Source: Acetobacteraceae bacterium (GTDB lineage: Bacteria > Pseudomonadota > Alphaproteobacteria > Acetobacterales > Acetobacteraceae). Taken from it: a DNA stretch of 6,997 nt. The DNA is taken from assembly GCA_947476855.1 (NCBI GenBank), contig CANJSR010000265.1:1-6997 (forward strand), given 5' to 3'. Shown here piece by piece: positions 1 through 6,431 of the stretch (positions are counted from its first letter, which is position 1; each line of letters begins with the position of its first letter). The translations under genes were made by a program, and so were the position numbers. Below the pieces are notes generated by a model. That model did not search any database, was not told the origin of the DNA, and was given only the letters and a program-made list of their open reading frames with translations.

Positions 1-975
1 GCGGTTGACGTTTTCCTCCCCCACCAGTTCGGCGGCGGCGTCGCCATAGGCCTGGGCTTCGTCGTTGTTGTTCACCATGGGCGCGAAGATGATGCGGAAA
101 TCGACCTCGGCCTCGGCGCCGAACCCCTCGGCGAGCGATGTCGCGAGGCGGCGCATGTTCTGTTCGATCTTCTCCATCACCTCCCGCTTCATGGTGCGCA
201 CGGTGCCGGCCAGGACGGCGTGCTGCGGGATGACGTTGTAGGCATCGCCGGCCTGGATGCGGGTGATCGACAGGACCGCGGTGTCCTGCGCGGCGATGTT
301 GCGGGAGACGATTGATTGCAGCGCCGTGCCTAGGTGGCAGGCGACGACAACGGGATCGATGCTCTGTTGCGGATGGGCGCCGTGCGCGCCCTTGCCGGTG
401 ATGCGGATATCGAAGAACGCGCCGCCGGCCGCCCGCGCGCCGAAGCCGGTGATGAACTTGCCAAGCGGCAGGCCGGGGCGGTTGTGCATGCCGTAGACGA
501 AGTCGCAGGGGAAGCGTTCGAACAACTTGTCTTCCAGCATGGCCAGGGCGCCGCCGACGCCTTCCTCGGCCGGCTGGAAGATGAAGTTGACGGTGCCGTT
601 GAACTCCCGGTTCTCGGAAAGATACTTCGCCGCGCCCAGCAGCATCGTCGTGTGCCCGTCATGGCCGCAGGCATGCATGCGGCCGGGGTTCTGGCTGGCA
701 TGCGGCAGGTTGGTGGCCTCCAGGATCGGCAGCGCGTCCATGTCCGCCCGCAGCCCCACCGCGCCCTGGCCGTTGCCGGAGCGCAACACGCCCACGACCC
801 CGGTCTTACCGACGCCGCGATGTACCTCGATCCCCCATTCCTCCAGCTTCCGGGCGACGATTTCCGCGGTCCGATACTCCTCCAGCCCCAGTTCCGGATG
901 GGCATGGATGTCGCGGCGGATGGCGGTCAGTTCGTCCTGATAGCGGCGGGCACGATCGAGCGCGGAGTCAGGCAT
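1..975 (-). CDS. M20D family metal-dependent amidohydrolase (hippurate hydrolase-like), 3' end outside the window
   Basis: The reading frame is open from an ATG at 975 to the left edge and gives 325 residues. Family members usually have about 385-395, so roughly the last 60-70 are missing. Members hydrolyse N-acyl amino acids or related amides with two metal ions in the cytoplasm; no signal peptide is seen. Visible motifs are HAHPELG (25-30), RADMDALP (76-83), the metal-binding HACGHDGHTT (101-110, with Cys103 and His105), QPAEEG (134-139, with the glutamate pair), GMHN (162-165, with His164) and the lid-domain GAHGAHP (196-202). All expected metal ligands up to the cut are present, so it looks active. 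The start is supported by AAGGA at 983-987 with a 7-nt spacer. The DUF218 gene ends 95 bp upstream on the same strand. The family is nearly certain; the substrate (hippurate, acetyl-amino acid, indole-acetyl conjugate) is not determinable. Confidence 0.95.
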   Translation of the reverse strand, partial: MPDSALDRARRYQDELTAIRRDIHAHPELGLEEYRTAEIVARKLEEWGIEVHRGVGKTGVVGVLRSGNGQGAVGLRADMDALPILEATNLPHASQNPGRMHACGHDGHTTMLLGAAKYLSENREFNGTVNFIFQPAEEGVGGALAMLEDKLFERFPCDFVYGMHNRPGLPLGKFITGFGARAAGGAFFDIRITGKGAHGAHPQQSIDPVVVACHLGTALQSIVSRNIAAQDTAVLSITRIQAGDAYNVIPQHAVLAGTVRTMKREVMEKIEQNMRRLATSLAEGFGAEAEVDFRIIFAPMVNNNDEAQAYGDAAAELVGEENVNR

Positions 976-982
976 GGCGGGG

Positions 983-987
983 TCCTT
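983..987 (-). promoter_or_regulatory. Ribosome binding site of the M20D gene
   Basis: AAGGA on the minus strand lies 7 nt before the ATG at 975. It supports that ATG as the start; the conserved N-terminal HAHPELG motif then falls at residues 25-30, as is usual in this family. Confidence 0.7.
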
Positions 988-999
988 GGCCAGGGGAAT

Positions 1000-1020
1000 A
1001 CAGACAGGAAAACAGACAGG
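1000..1020. repeat. Tandem 9-bp direct repeat ACAGACAGG with 3-bp spacer
   Basis: Two exact copies of ACAGACAGG lie at 1000-1008 and 1012-1020, separated by AAA, in the gap between the DUF218 gene and the M20D gene. On the minus strand, CAGAC (1031-1027) can pair with GTCTG (1017-1013) over a 9-nt loop, followed directly by TTTT. This could act as a weak terminator after the DUF218 gene, but a 5-bp stem is marginal. The repeat is seen directly; any function is a guess. Confidence 0.4.
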
Positions 1021-1070
1021 GGATCAGTCTGGCACGCTCGGCCGGCCTTGCGTAGACCGCCGCCGGCGGA

Positions 1071-1811
1071 TCAGTGGCGCCAGGAATACCAGAGCAGCCC
1101 GACCCATTCATGCACCGCGAAATAGGCAGTGGCCAGGCTGCCGACGCTCGGGATGAAATCCGTGATCGACGGGTGGATCGGGCGCAGCAACGGGGTGGGC
1201 GCGGCGGTGACCCGCAGGCCGGTTCCCTCGAACGCCAGCAGCGCGCGCCGCATGTGCCAGGCATGGGTGACGACATAGACCGAGGTGATGCCCGCCGGCA
1301 GCAGGATCTCGGCGCTGAAGCGGGCGTTCTCCCACGTGTCGCGCGACCTGCGTTCCTGCCAGCGGACATCGACCCGGAAGTCCTGCCGCAGGCTGACCGT
1401 CATGAGATCGGCCAGCGTCGGCGACTGGGCGGGCACCGACCCGCCCGAGACCAGCAGCGGCAATCCGGACCGCCGGTGCAACTCGGCCCCGGTCCGCAGG
1501 CGCTGCAGCGTCAGCGCGCCAACCGTGTGACCGTTCGGCACGCTGAGGCTGGCCATGGAGTCGCCCGCCAGGATGATGATCGCGCCAGGCGGTGCGTCCG
1601 GCGCCGGCACGGTCGGCAGGTCACGCTCCAGCGCCGACAGCATCGGGGAGGTCACGCCATGCATCGACAACACCAGCAGGCCCAGCAGCGACGCCAGGGT
1701 GATTCCCCATCCGATCCGCGGGCGAAAGCGTGCCAGGACCACCCCCGCCAGCCCAAGCAGCACCAGGTTGACCGGTGGCATCAGGATCAGGAGGAGAGCG
1801 GATTTCAGCAT
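1071..1811 (-). CDS. DUF218/YdcF-ElyC-SanA family inner-membrane protein
   Basis: This 246-residue protein has two N-terminal hydrophobic segments (about 3-27 and 35-51) and then a DUF218 domain. Family marks are AIIILAGD (77-84), VSGG (121-124), SRDTWENA (156-163), THAWHMRRA (182-190) and a C-terminal EWVGLLWY (235-242). Proteins of this group (ElyC, SanA, YdcF in E. coli) are linked to envelope or peptidoglycan-precursor homeostasis, but their chemistry is poorly defined; the domain here probably lies on the periplasmic side. I chose the ATG at 1811 because MLKSALLL begins the usual membrane anchor. GGGAG lies only 2-3 nt before it, which is close. An ATG at 1838 and a TTG at 1883 are in-frame alternatives that would add 9 or 24 polar residues with no family character. 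The M20D gene follows 95 bp downstream, and the DUF2235 gene starts divergently 177 bp upstream. Confidence 0.9.
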   Translation of the reverse strand: MLKSALLLILMPPVNLVLLGLAGVVLARFRPRIGWGITLASLLGLLVLSMHGVTSPMLSALERDLPTVPAPDAPPGAIIILAGDSMASLSVPNGHTVGALTLQRLRTGAELHRRSGLPLLVSGGSVPAQSPTLADLMTVSLRQDFRVDVRWQERRSRDTWENARFSAEILLPAGITSVYVVTHAWHMRRALLAFEGTGLRVTAAPTPLLRPIHPSITDFIPSVGSLATAYFAVHEWVGLLWYSWRH

Positions 1812-1988
1812 CTCTCCCACCACTATCGATCCCGCCATCCCCCGTCCAGTGCGGTCATCGGCCTGGTTGTCACGGCACCGCAAACGTCACCCAGAGGGTT
1901 GCTTGCGGCGGGCGGGGGAGCGTGATGTGATCGCCGGTGCCGGCCCAGGACTCAGGCGTCAAGCCATTCAGGCCGGCGGGGGTTACAC
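1812..1988. promoter_or_regulatory. Divergent intergenic region between the DUF218 and DUF2235 genes
   Basis: These 177 bp separate two genes that point away from each other, so promoters for both must lie here or inside the gene starts. I see no convincing -35/-10 pair and no clear operator palindrome. If the DUF218 protein starts at 1838 or 1883 instead of 1811, the region shrinks accordingly. The plus-strand gene has only a weak GGGGG-type ribosome binding sequence near 1978-1982. Confidence 0.4.
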
Positions 1989-4436
1989 ATGAAGAACATC
2001 ATTCTTTTGTCCGATGGCACGGGCAACAGTTCCTCCTCCAACGCCAAGACGAATGTCTGGAGATTGTATCAGGCCCTTGACCTCCGCGACTCCGCCAACG
2101 GCGCGGTGCGGCAGGTTGCCTTCTACGATGACGGGGTCGGGACGTCCGGCTTCCGGCCGCTGATGATCCTGGGCAGCGTCTTCGGTTGGGGGCTGAAACG
2201 AAACGTCTTTGACCTGTATCAGTTCCTCTGCCGGAATTATGAGCCTGGCGACAGGATCTTCGCCTTCGGCTTCAGCCGGGGTGCCTTCACCATCCGCATC
2301 CTGGTGGCGCTGATCGTGTCCCGGGGGATCGCCCGGTGCCGCACGGACAGCGAACTGGTCCGCGCCACGACCGACGCCTACCGCGCCTTCCGCGCCAGCC
2401 AGAGGAACACGACACGGTCGTTCCTGATTCGATGGGGCAGGGGCATCCGCAACGGACTGGTGCGGATCAAGCGATGGGCCTGCGACCAGCGCTACCAGAA
2501 CCATGACACCTTTCCCCCTCCGAAGCGGGACCACGCTGATCCGCTCGATAACAAGATGGTCACCTTTGTCGGCGTCTGGGACACGGTGGCGGCCTATGGC
2601 CTGCCGTTCTCCGAACTGACCCGCGGCTGGGACCAGGTGGTCTGGCCGCTGTCGATGTCGGAAAACATCCTCTCCCCCGACGTCGGCATCGCCCGCCATG
2701 CGCTGTCCCTGGACGATGAGCGGGACACGTTCCACCCGGTCCTGTGGGACGAACTGGGGGAGCAGCAGCAGATCGAGCGCGGCCTGGTCGAGCCCGGCCG
2801 GCTGCGCCAGATCTGGTTCAGCGGCATGCACGCCGATGTCGGCGGCGGCTACCCCGATGACGGGATCTCCATGGCGCCGCTGCTGTGGATGATCGGTGAA
2901 ACGCGCGGCACCGGGCTGCGGTTTCTCGATTCGGAGGTTGACCGGTTCGAGGAGCAGGGCAGCCGGTCGGCGCCGATGCACGACTCGCGCCGGGGTGTCG
3001 GCGGCGCCTATCGCTACCAGCCGCACCGGATCGATGCGTGGATGAAGGACCCGCATCCGGGCAACCTGATCATGCGGGACCCCTATGCGGACGCGGAGGG
3101 ATCTCGGCTGGACCCGAAGCCATGGCGGGTCACGCGGGAGTCCCACGGCGCTCTGATCGCCGGTCTGGTGTGGCTGTTCCGGGGTGACCCGGAGCCGATG
3201 CTGCCGTTGACCAGCGCGGTCCTCACCTCGGTCACCATCCACCACAGCGCGATCCAGCGCATCAGCGACGGCCATGCGCCTATCGTCCTGCCCGGCGCCT
3301 ATTCCGTGGAAGGCGGAAAGCCGCTGGAGACAGAGGAACAGGGCGCCGCCCGCGCCAAGGCGCAGGAGGCTGTCTGGAACGACGTCTGGCGCCGGCGCCT
3401 TTGCTACTACCTGATGCTGGTCGTGGCCCTGGCCCTGCTGTTCCTGCCGCTTCGGAAGTCGTCCTATTCCGGCGATCCGTGCCTGGGCACGTTCTGTGGC
3501 GCCGAACCCTTCATCCGGGGCGTCGGCGCGCTGCTGCCGGCATTCCTGGAAACCTGGATCAACGCCTTCGCGCTTAATCCCGTCTGCTTTCTCGGTGGCA
3601 TCTTCGTCCTGTTCCTCCTGCTCGGCCGCAGTGCGAAGCTTCAGGCAAGAATCAGGGACCGGATGGCCTGGCGCTGGAAACACACGCCCGGCGAACCCCC
3701 GAGTCTCGGGTGCCTGGCGCGGATGACCGAGGGGTGGATCAAAAACGCCCGCACCGCGCCGGGCTATCAGGCGGCCATGCGAAAGCTGAAATGGCGCATT
3801 CTGCCACGGGTGTTTGGCTACGGTGTGCTGGTCGCGGCGGTCTTTTTAGCCTGGGCGGTCGTTTCCCGGATCGTGCTGTCCTCGGCCGAAAAGAGCGGCG
3901 ATATCTGCAAGATCGAGGCGGGGTATACCGGCGCCAAACCACCGATGCGCCGCAGCGAGGGCGGGTTCTCGCCCCGCGCGCTTTGCTGGGACATGGAGAC
4001 CTGGGTTGATCGTGGAGTCACCTATGAACTCACGATGGTCATTGGGAAAGACTGGTATGATGGTAACTATGAATGGCCAGCATACCCAACAGGGTTCTGG
4101 ACCAGCGAGCACGACTGGAAGCTGCGCGCCTTCGTTCCCTTCACCAAACGGTCCCATGACGGAAAATGGTTCCAGCCCTTCATCACCATCGTCACGGACA
4201 AGAAGGCGCGCCTGTCGATGCCGCTGGAGATGGCGCCTTTGTCGGACGGCAAGACCTTCGTCGCCCGGTTCAAGGCACCGATCGACGGGGCGGTCCTCCT
4301 GTGGGTCAATGATGGGGTTATCGACCTGTGGGGGATTTCCGGCTCCCCGGGCCTGACCGCCTACTTCTATGACAACAACAAGAAGGGAACAGCCACTGTG
4401 ACGATCACTGAGGTCAAGCCGGCGGCGGCGTACTGA
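1989..4436 (+). CDS. DUF2235 alpha/beta-hydrolase (Tle1-like fold) with three membrane segments and a C-terminal beta-rich domain
   Basis: The protein has 815 residues. Residues 1 to about 430 form a DUF2235 domain, the fold of type VI phospholipase effectors of the Tle1 family. It starts with IILLSDGTGNS (4-14), has the nucleophile elbow GFSRG (94-98, Ser96), GVWDT (195-199, Asp198), GMHADVGGGY (279-288, His281 and Asp283) and a terminal IHHSAIQR (417-424), where His418 or His419 is the likely triad histidine. Membrane segments are predicted at about 471-488, 530-546 and 609-630. Basic residues before the first segment (RRR 468-470) and throughout 547-608 place the hydrolase in the cytoplasm and residues 631-815 in the periplasm. 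That end is beta-rich and closes with LLWVND (770-775) and YDNNKKGTATVTI (794-806), recalling calcium-dependent LecA-type lectins; this likeness is inference from pattern only. No signal peptide is seen. The ATG at 1989 is chosen because the first beta strand begins immediately. No vgrG, hcp or immunity gene is in view, so an effector role is not supported. The family is sure; the substrate is unknown. Confidence 0.9.
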   Translation: MKNIILLSDGTGNSSSSNAKTNVWRLYQALDLRDSANGAVRQVAFYDDGVGTSGFRPLMILGSVFGWGLKRNVFDLYQFLCRNYEPGDRIFAFGFSRGAFTIRILVALIVSRGIARCRTDSELVRATTDAYRAFRASQRNTTRSFLIRWGRGIRNGLVRIKRWACDQRYQNHDTFPPPKRDHADPLDNKMVTFVGVWDTVAAYGLPFSELTRGWDQVVWPLSMSENILSPDVGIARHALSLDDERDTFHPVLWDELGEQQQIERGLVEPGRLRQIWFSGMHADVGGGYPDDGISMAPLLWMIGETRGTGLRFLDSEVDRFEEQGSRSAPMHDSRRGVGGAYRYQPHRIDAWMKDPHPGNLIMRDPYADAEGSRLDPKPWRVTRESHGALIAGLVWLFRGDPEPMLPLTSAVLTSVTIHHSAIQRISDGHAPIVLPGAYSVEGGKPLETEEQGAARAKAQEAVWNDVWRRRLCYYLMLVVALALLFLPLRKSSYSGDPCLGTFCGAEPFIRGVGALLPAFLETWINAFALNPVCFLGGIFVLFLLLGRSAKLQARIRDRMAWRWKHTPGEPPSLGCLARMTEGWIKNARTAPGYQAAMRKLKWRILPRVFGYGVLVAAVFLAWAVVSRIVLSSAEKSGDICKIEAGYTGAKPPMRRSEGGFSPRALCWDMETWVDRGVTYELTMVIGKDWYDGNYEWPAYPTGFWTSEHDWKLRAFVPFTKRSHDGKWFQPFITIVTDKKARLSMPLEMAPLSDGKTFVARFKAPIDGAVLLWVNDGVIDLWGISGSPGLTAYFYDNNKKGTATVTITEVKPAAAY

Positions 4437-4444
4437 CGCCGCCG
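4423..4444. terminator. Hairpin between convergent genes, containing the stop codon of the DUF2235 gene
   Basis: CGGCGGCGT (4423-4431) pairs perfectly with ACGCCGCCG (4436-4444) around the tetraloop ACTG, giving a 9-bp GC-rich stem. A second register, 4418-4427 with 4437-4446, gives 10 bp with a 9-nt loop. On the plus strand it is followed by the pyrimidine tract CCTTCCTT rather than a pure T run. The TGA stop (4434-4436) sits in the loop and the first base of the stem. The convergent CoA-transferase gene stops at 4453, so the structure could serve both strands, although the minus-strand side has no T tract. Confidence 0.6.
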
Positions 4445-4452
4445 GCCTTCCT

Positions 4453-5583
4453 TCAATCCCGCCCCAGAAGCTCCCGGTTGTGCTCGCCCAGCTTGGGCGA
4501 GTCCGACCGCGGATGCGGCCGCTGGCGGTCGAAGCTGATCGGCAGCCCGACGATCTTGAGGTCGCTGCCGGGCAGGGTCCGCAGCATGTCCATCGACTGC
4601 AACTGCTCGGTTTCCGACAGTTCGGCCAGGTTGTTGACCGGGGCGCAGGGCACGCCTGCCTCTCCGATGATCCCCATCCATTCCTGCCGCGTCTTCGTGG
4701 ACAGGACAGGCTGCATGGAGGCCACGACGTGATCGCGGTTGGCGGCGCGCTTGCGGCCGTCCGACAGGCGCGGATCGTCGCACCACTCCGGGTGGCCCAT
4801 GGCGCGGGCGAGCTTCACGAACAGCCGGTCATTGCCGGCCGCGATGCAGATCGGGCGGTCGGCGGTCTCGAAGATCTGATACGGCGACAGCGTGGCGCTC
4901 GCCGCGCCGTGGCGCTGCTGCATCTTGCCGGTGACGTGGTAGTTGTTCAGCGGGCCTTGCACCCAGGCGACCGCGCTCTCGAACAGGGACGCATCGACGA
5001 CGCAGCCCTTGCCCGTGGTGTCTCGCTGCTTCAGCGCCGCCAGGGCACCGATCACGCACCACATGCCTGTCGCGGTGTCGTTGATCGCAGGGGCGCAGAA
5101 GGTCGGCGGATCATCGGGGCGGCCGGTCAGGGTCACCACCGCGCCATAGCATTGCAGCAGCGGATCGAACCCCGGCGCCAGTTTCAGCGGCCCCGTATAG
5201 CCGAACGCCCAGATCGAGCAGTAGATCAGCCGCGGGTTCACAGCCATCAGCGCGTCCGGCCCGATGCCGAAATCATCGACGATGCCCGGCCGCAGGTTCT
5301 GGATCAGGATATCGGCGTCCTTCACCAGTTCCTTCAACGCCGCGACGTCGGCCGCGCTTTTGATATCGAGCGTGATCGACTTCTTGCCGCGGTTGTTGGT
5401 ATGGAAGCTGACCGAATCCGGCCCGACGAACGGAGGCCCCCACAGGCGGGCATCATCGCCGCCATCGGGTTTCTCGACCTTGATCACCTCGGCGCCCATA
5501 TCGGCCATGATGACCCCGGCCAGGGGGCCGGCCAGGGCCTGCCCGACCTCGATCACCTTCACGCCAGCGAGTGGTCCCGACAT
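4453..5583 (-). CDS. CaiB/BaiF family III CoA-transferase
   Basis: This 376-residue protein is a family III (formyl-CoA transferase/CaiB type) CoA-transferase, which moves CoA between carboxylic acids through an aspartyl-CoA thioester without ping-pong release. The N-terminus has the family pattern LAGVKVIEVGQALAGP (5-20), GAEVIKVEKP (30-39) and NNRGKKSITLD (63-73). The catalytic aspartate is Asp169 in INDTATGM (167-174), and GKGCVVDASLFESAV (191-205) follows, as usual. A SPYQIFETADRPICIA stretch (233-248), GVPCAPVNN (310-318) and LGEHN (365-369) mark the C-terminal half. The length is a little under the common 390-430. The ATG at 5583 shares its A with the stop codon of the upstream SDR gene; GGAG at 5592-5595 lies 8 nt ahead. 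A GTG one codon upstream (5586) is an equally placed alternative. Coupling to the SDR gene points to a shared acyl-CoA catabolic pathway. The family is sure; the acyl substrate is unknown. Confidence 0.95.
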   Translation of the reverse strand: MSGPLAGVKVIEVGQALAGPLAGVIMADMGAEVIKVEKPDGGDDARLWGPPFVGPDSVSFHTNNRGKKSITLDIKSAADVAALKELVKDADILIQNLRPGIVDDFGIGPDALMAVNPRLIYCSIWAFGYTGPLKLAPGFDPLLQCYGAVVTLTGRPDDPPTFCAPAINDTATGMWCVIGALAALKQRDTTGKGCVVDASLFESAVAWVQGPLNNYHVTGKMQQRHGAASATLSPYQIFETADRPICIAAGNDRLFVKLARAMGHPEWCDDPRLSDGRKRAANRDHVVASMQPVLSTKTRQEWMGIIGEAGVPCAPVNNLAELSETEQLQSMDMLRTLPGSDLKIVGLPISFDRQRPHPRSDSPKLGEHNRELLGRD

Positions 5584-6350
5584 CACACGGTCTCCAGGTT
5601 GAGGCGGGCGCGGAACGCATCATCGCGCAGGCTGAATTCCTGCCCGTTGAGGTCATCGGCCGCCGGGGTGCACAGATAGACGATCGCGGCGGCGGGATGC
5701 GCCACCGGGGTGAGGTTGCCGCGCGGGATCTGGCTGATCTGGTTGATGCCGGAGGCGCGGATCAGCACCTGCATGTCGGTGTCCGTCGTGCCTGGCTGGA
5801 AGCCGAAGACGCGGATGCCTTTCTCGGCCAGTTCCAGATGGATGGCGCGGGTCATCATGTGCATGCCGGCCTTGCCGGTGCAGTAGGCGCTCCAGCCTTC
5901 CAGTGGCCGGATCGCGGCGCCCGAGGACACATTGACGATCGTGCCCCCGCCCTGGCCGATCATGCCGGGCAGGACGGCGCGAACGGCGTTGTAGGCGCCG
6001 ATCAGGTTGATTTCGATGTTGCGCGCCCAGGCCGCGGGATCGCTGTCCTCGATGCGGGCGATCGGTTCGATCACGCCGGCATTGTTGACCAGGGCGTCCA
6101 CCCGGCCGAACTGGCTGATGGTTTCCGCAACCAAGGCCGCGGTCGCCGCATAGTCGGACACGTCGCATGACCGTGCCGTGGCCCGTCCGCCGGCCGCGAC
6201 GACGGCCTGGGCGACATCGCCCGCCAGCTTTCCGTCACGCGCCGTCAGCATCAGTGTCGCGCCTGCCTTCCCCAACGCCAGGGCGGCGGCCTCGCCGATG
6301 CCTCGGCTCGCCCCCGTGACGATAATCACTTTTCCCGCCAGATCACCCAT
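5583..6350 (-). CDS. Short-chain dehydrogenase/reductase (classical SDR)
   Basis: This 255-residue protein has the full classical SDR set: the nucleotide-binding TGASRGIG (12-19), CDVSD (62-66), NNAG (89-92), Asn115 in the NIEIN helix, Ser143 in NVSS, and YCTGK (156-160) with the catalytic Tyr156 and Lys160. The spacing from Ser143 to Tyr156 is the usual 13. Arg38 after the second strand (LTAR) favours NADP(H) over NAD(H), which is an inference. PGTTDTDMQ (186-194) and the C-terminal LNGQEFSLRD (234-243) resemble the YueD/YIR035C-like benzil or carbonyl reductases, but subfamily placement is tentative. The ATG at 6350 is chosen because AAGGAGG ends 6 nt before it and the Rossmann fold begins at once; an in-frame ATG at 6542 would add 64 residues overlapping the divergent gene. 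It is the first gene of a pair with the CoA-transferase (1-nt overlap) and probably oxidises a hydroxyacyl or alcohol intermediate, or reduces a keto one. Confidence 0.95.
   Translation of the reverse strand: MGDLAGKVIIVTGASRGIGEAAALALGKAGATLMLTARDGKLAGDVAQAVVAAGGRATARSCDVSDYAATAALVAETISQFGRVDALVNNAGVIEPIARIEDSDPAAWARNIEINLIGAYNAVRAVLPGMIGQGGGTIVNVSSGAAIRPLEGWSAYCTGKAGMHMMTRAIHLELAEKGIRVFGFQPGTTDTDMQVLIRASGINQISQIPRGNLTPVAHPAAAIVYLCTPAADDLNGQEFSLRDDAFRARLNLETV
5592..5595 (-). promoter_or_regulatory. Ribosome binding site of the CoA-transferase gene, inside the end of the SDR gene
   Basis: GGAG on the minus strand lies within the last codons of the SDR gene, 8 nt before the ATG at 5583 and 5 nt before the GTG at 5586. 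It does not decide between the two starts. With the TGATG overlap it suggests translational coupling. Confidence 0.6.
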
Positions 6351-6356
6351 GGATGT

Positions 6357-6363
6357 CCTCCTT
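6357..6363 (-). promoter_or_regulatory. Strong ribosome binding site fixing the SDR start
   Basis: AAGGAGG on the minus strand lies 6 nt before the ATG at 6350. This nearly perfect Shine-Dalgarno sequence decides against the longer in-frame start at 6542, which lies inside the divergent oxidoreductase gene. Confidence 0.85.
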
Positions 6364-6375
6364 CCCGCTTCCGCC

Positions 6376-6404
6376 GCTTTACGAGACCCTCGCGCCCACG
6401 GCAA
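6376..6404 (-). promoter_or_regulatory. Possible sigma70-type promoter for the SDR and CoA-transferase genes
   Basis: On the minus strand TTGCCG (6404-6399) is followed after 17 bp by TAAAGC (6381-6376). The -35 matches four of six consensus bases and the -10 only three. The position, about 26 bp before the start codon, would give a very short leader carrying the ribosome binding site. The match is weak, and the whole 81-bp divergent gap (6351-6431) must in any case hold promoters for both directions. No clear operator palindrome is seen. Confidence 0.25.
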
Positions 6405-6421
6405 ATTGTCGCCTGATCGAG

Positions 6422-6426
6422 GGAGG
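6422..6426 (+). promoter_or_regulatory. Ribosome binding site of the LLM oxidoreductase gene
   Basis: GGAGG lies 5 nt before the ATG at 6432 and supports that start. An in-frame ATG four codons further on (6444) has no such sequence. Confidence 0.75.
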
Positions 6427-6431
6427 AAACA

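Noticed and set aside
334..1125. 263-residue plus-strand open frame opposite the M20D gene
   Set aside because: Antisense register shadow; the minus strand carries all M20D metal-binding motifs.
1074..1925. 283-residue plus-strand open frame opposite the DUF218 gene
   Set aside because: Antisense register shadow, extremely rich in Arg, Gln and His, with no domain.
1873..1942. 8-bp inverted repeat CGGCACCG / CGGTGCCG in the divergent gap
   Set aside because: The arms are 54 bp apart and made of common GC-rich words, so chance is a sufficient explanation.
1983..3683. 566-residue open frame on the minus strand opposite the DUF2235 gene
   Set aside because: It is in exact antisense register with a gene carrying clear family motifs. 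The product is low-complexity, rich in Arg, Pro, Gln and Asp, and has no recognisable domain.
1989..4436. Reading the DUF2235 protein as a type VI toxin
   Set aside because: The fold matches Tle1, but membrane segments, predicted cytoplasmic location of the catalytic domain and the lack of vgrG, adaptor or immunity genes do not support it.
4480..5679. 399-residue open frame on the plus strand opposite the CoA-transferase
   Set aside because: Antisense register shadow; the product is rich in His, Arg and Gln without a domain, and the opposite strand is an unmistakable CaiB/BaiF protein.
5571..6170. 199-residue plus-strand open frame opposite the SDR gene
   Set aside because: Antisense register shadow without a domain; the SDR catalytic residues are all on the other strand.
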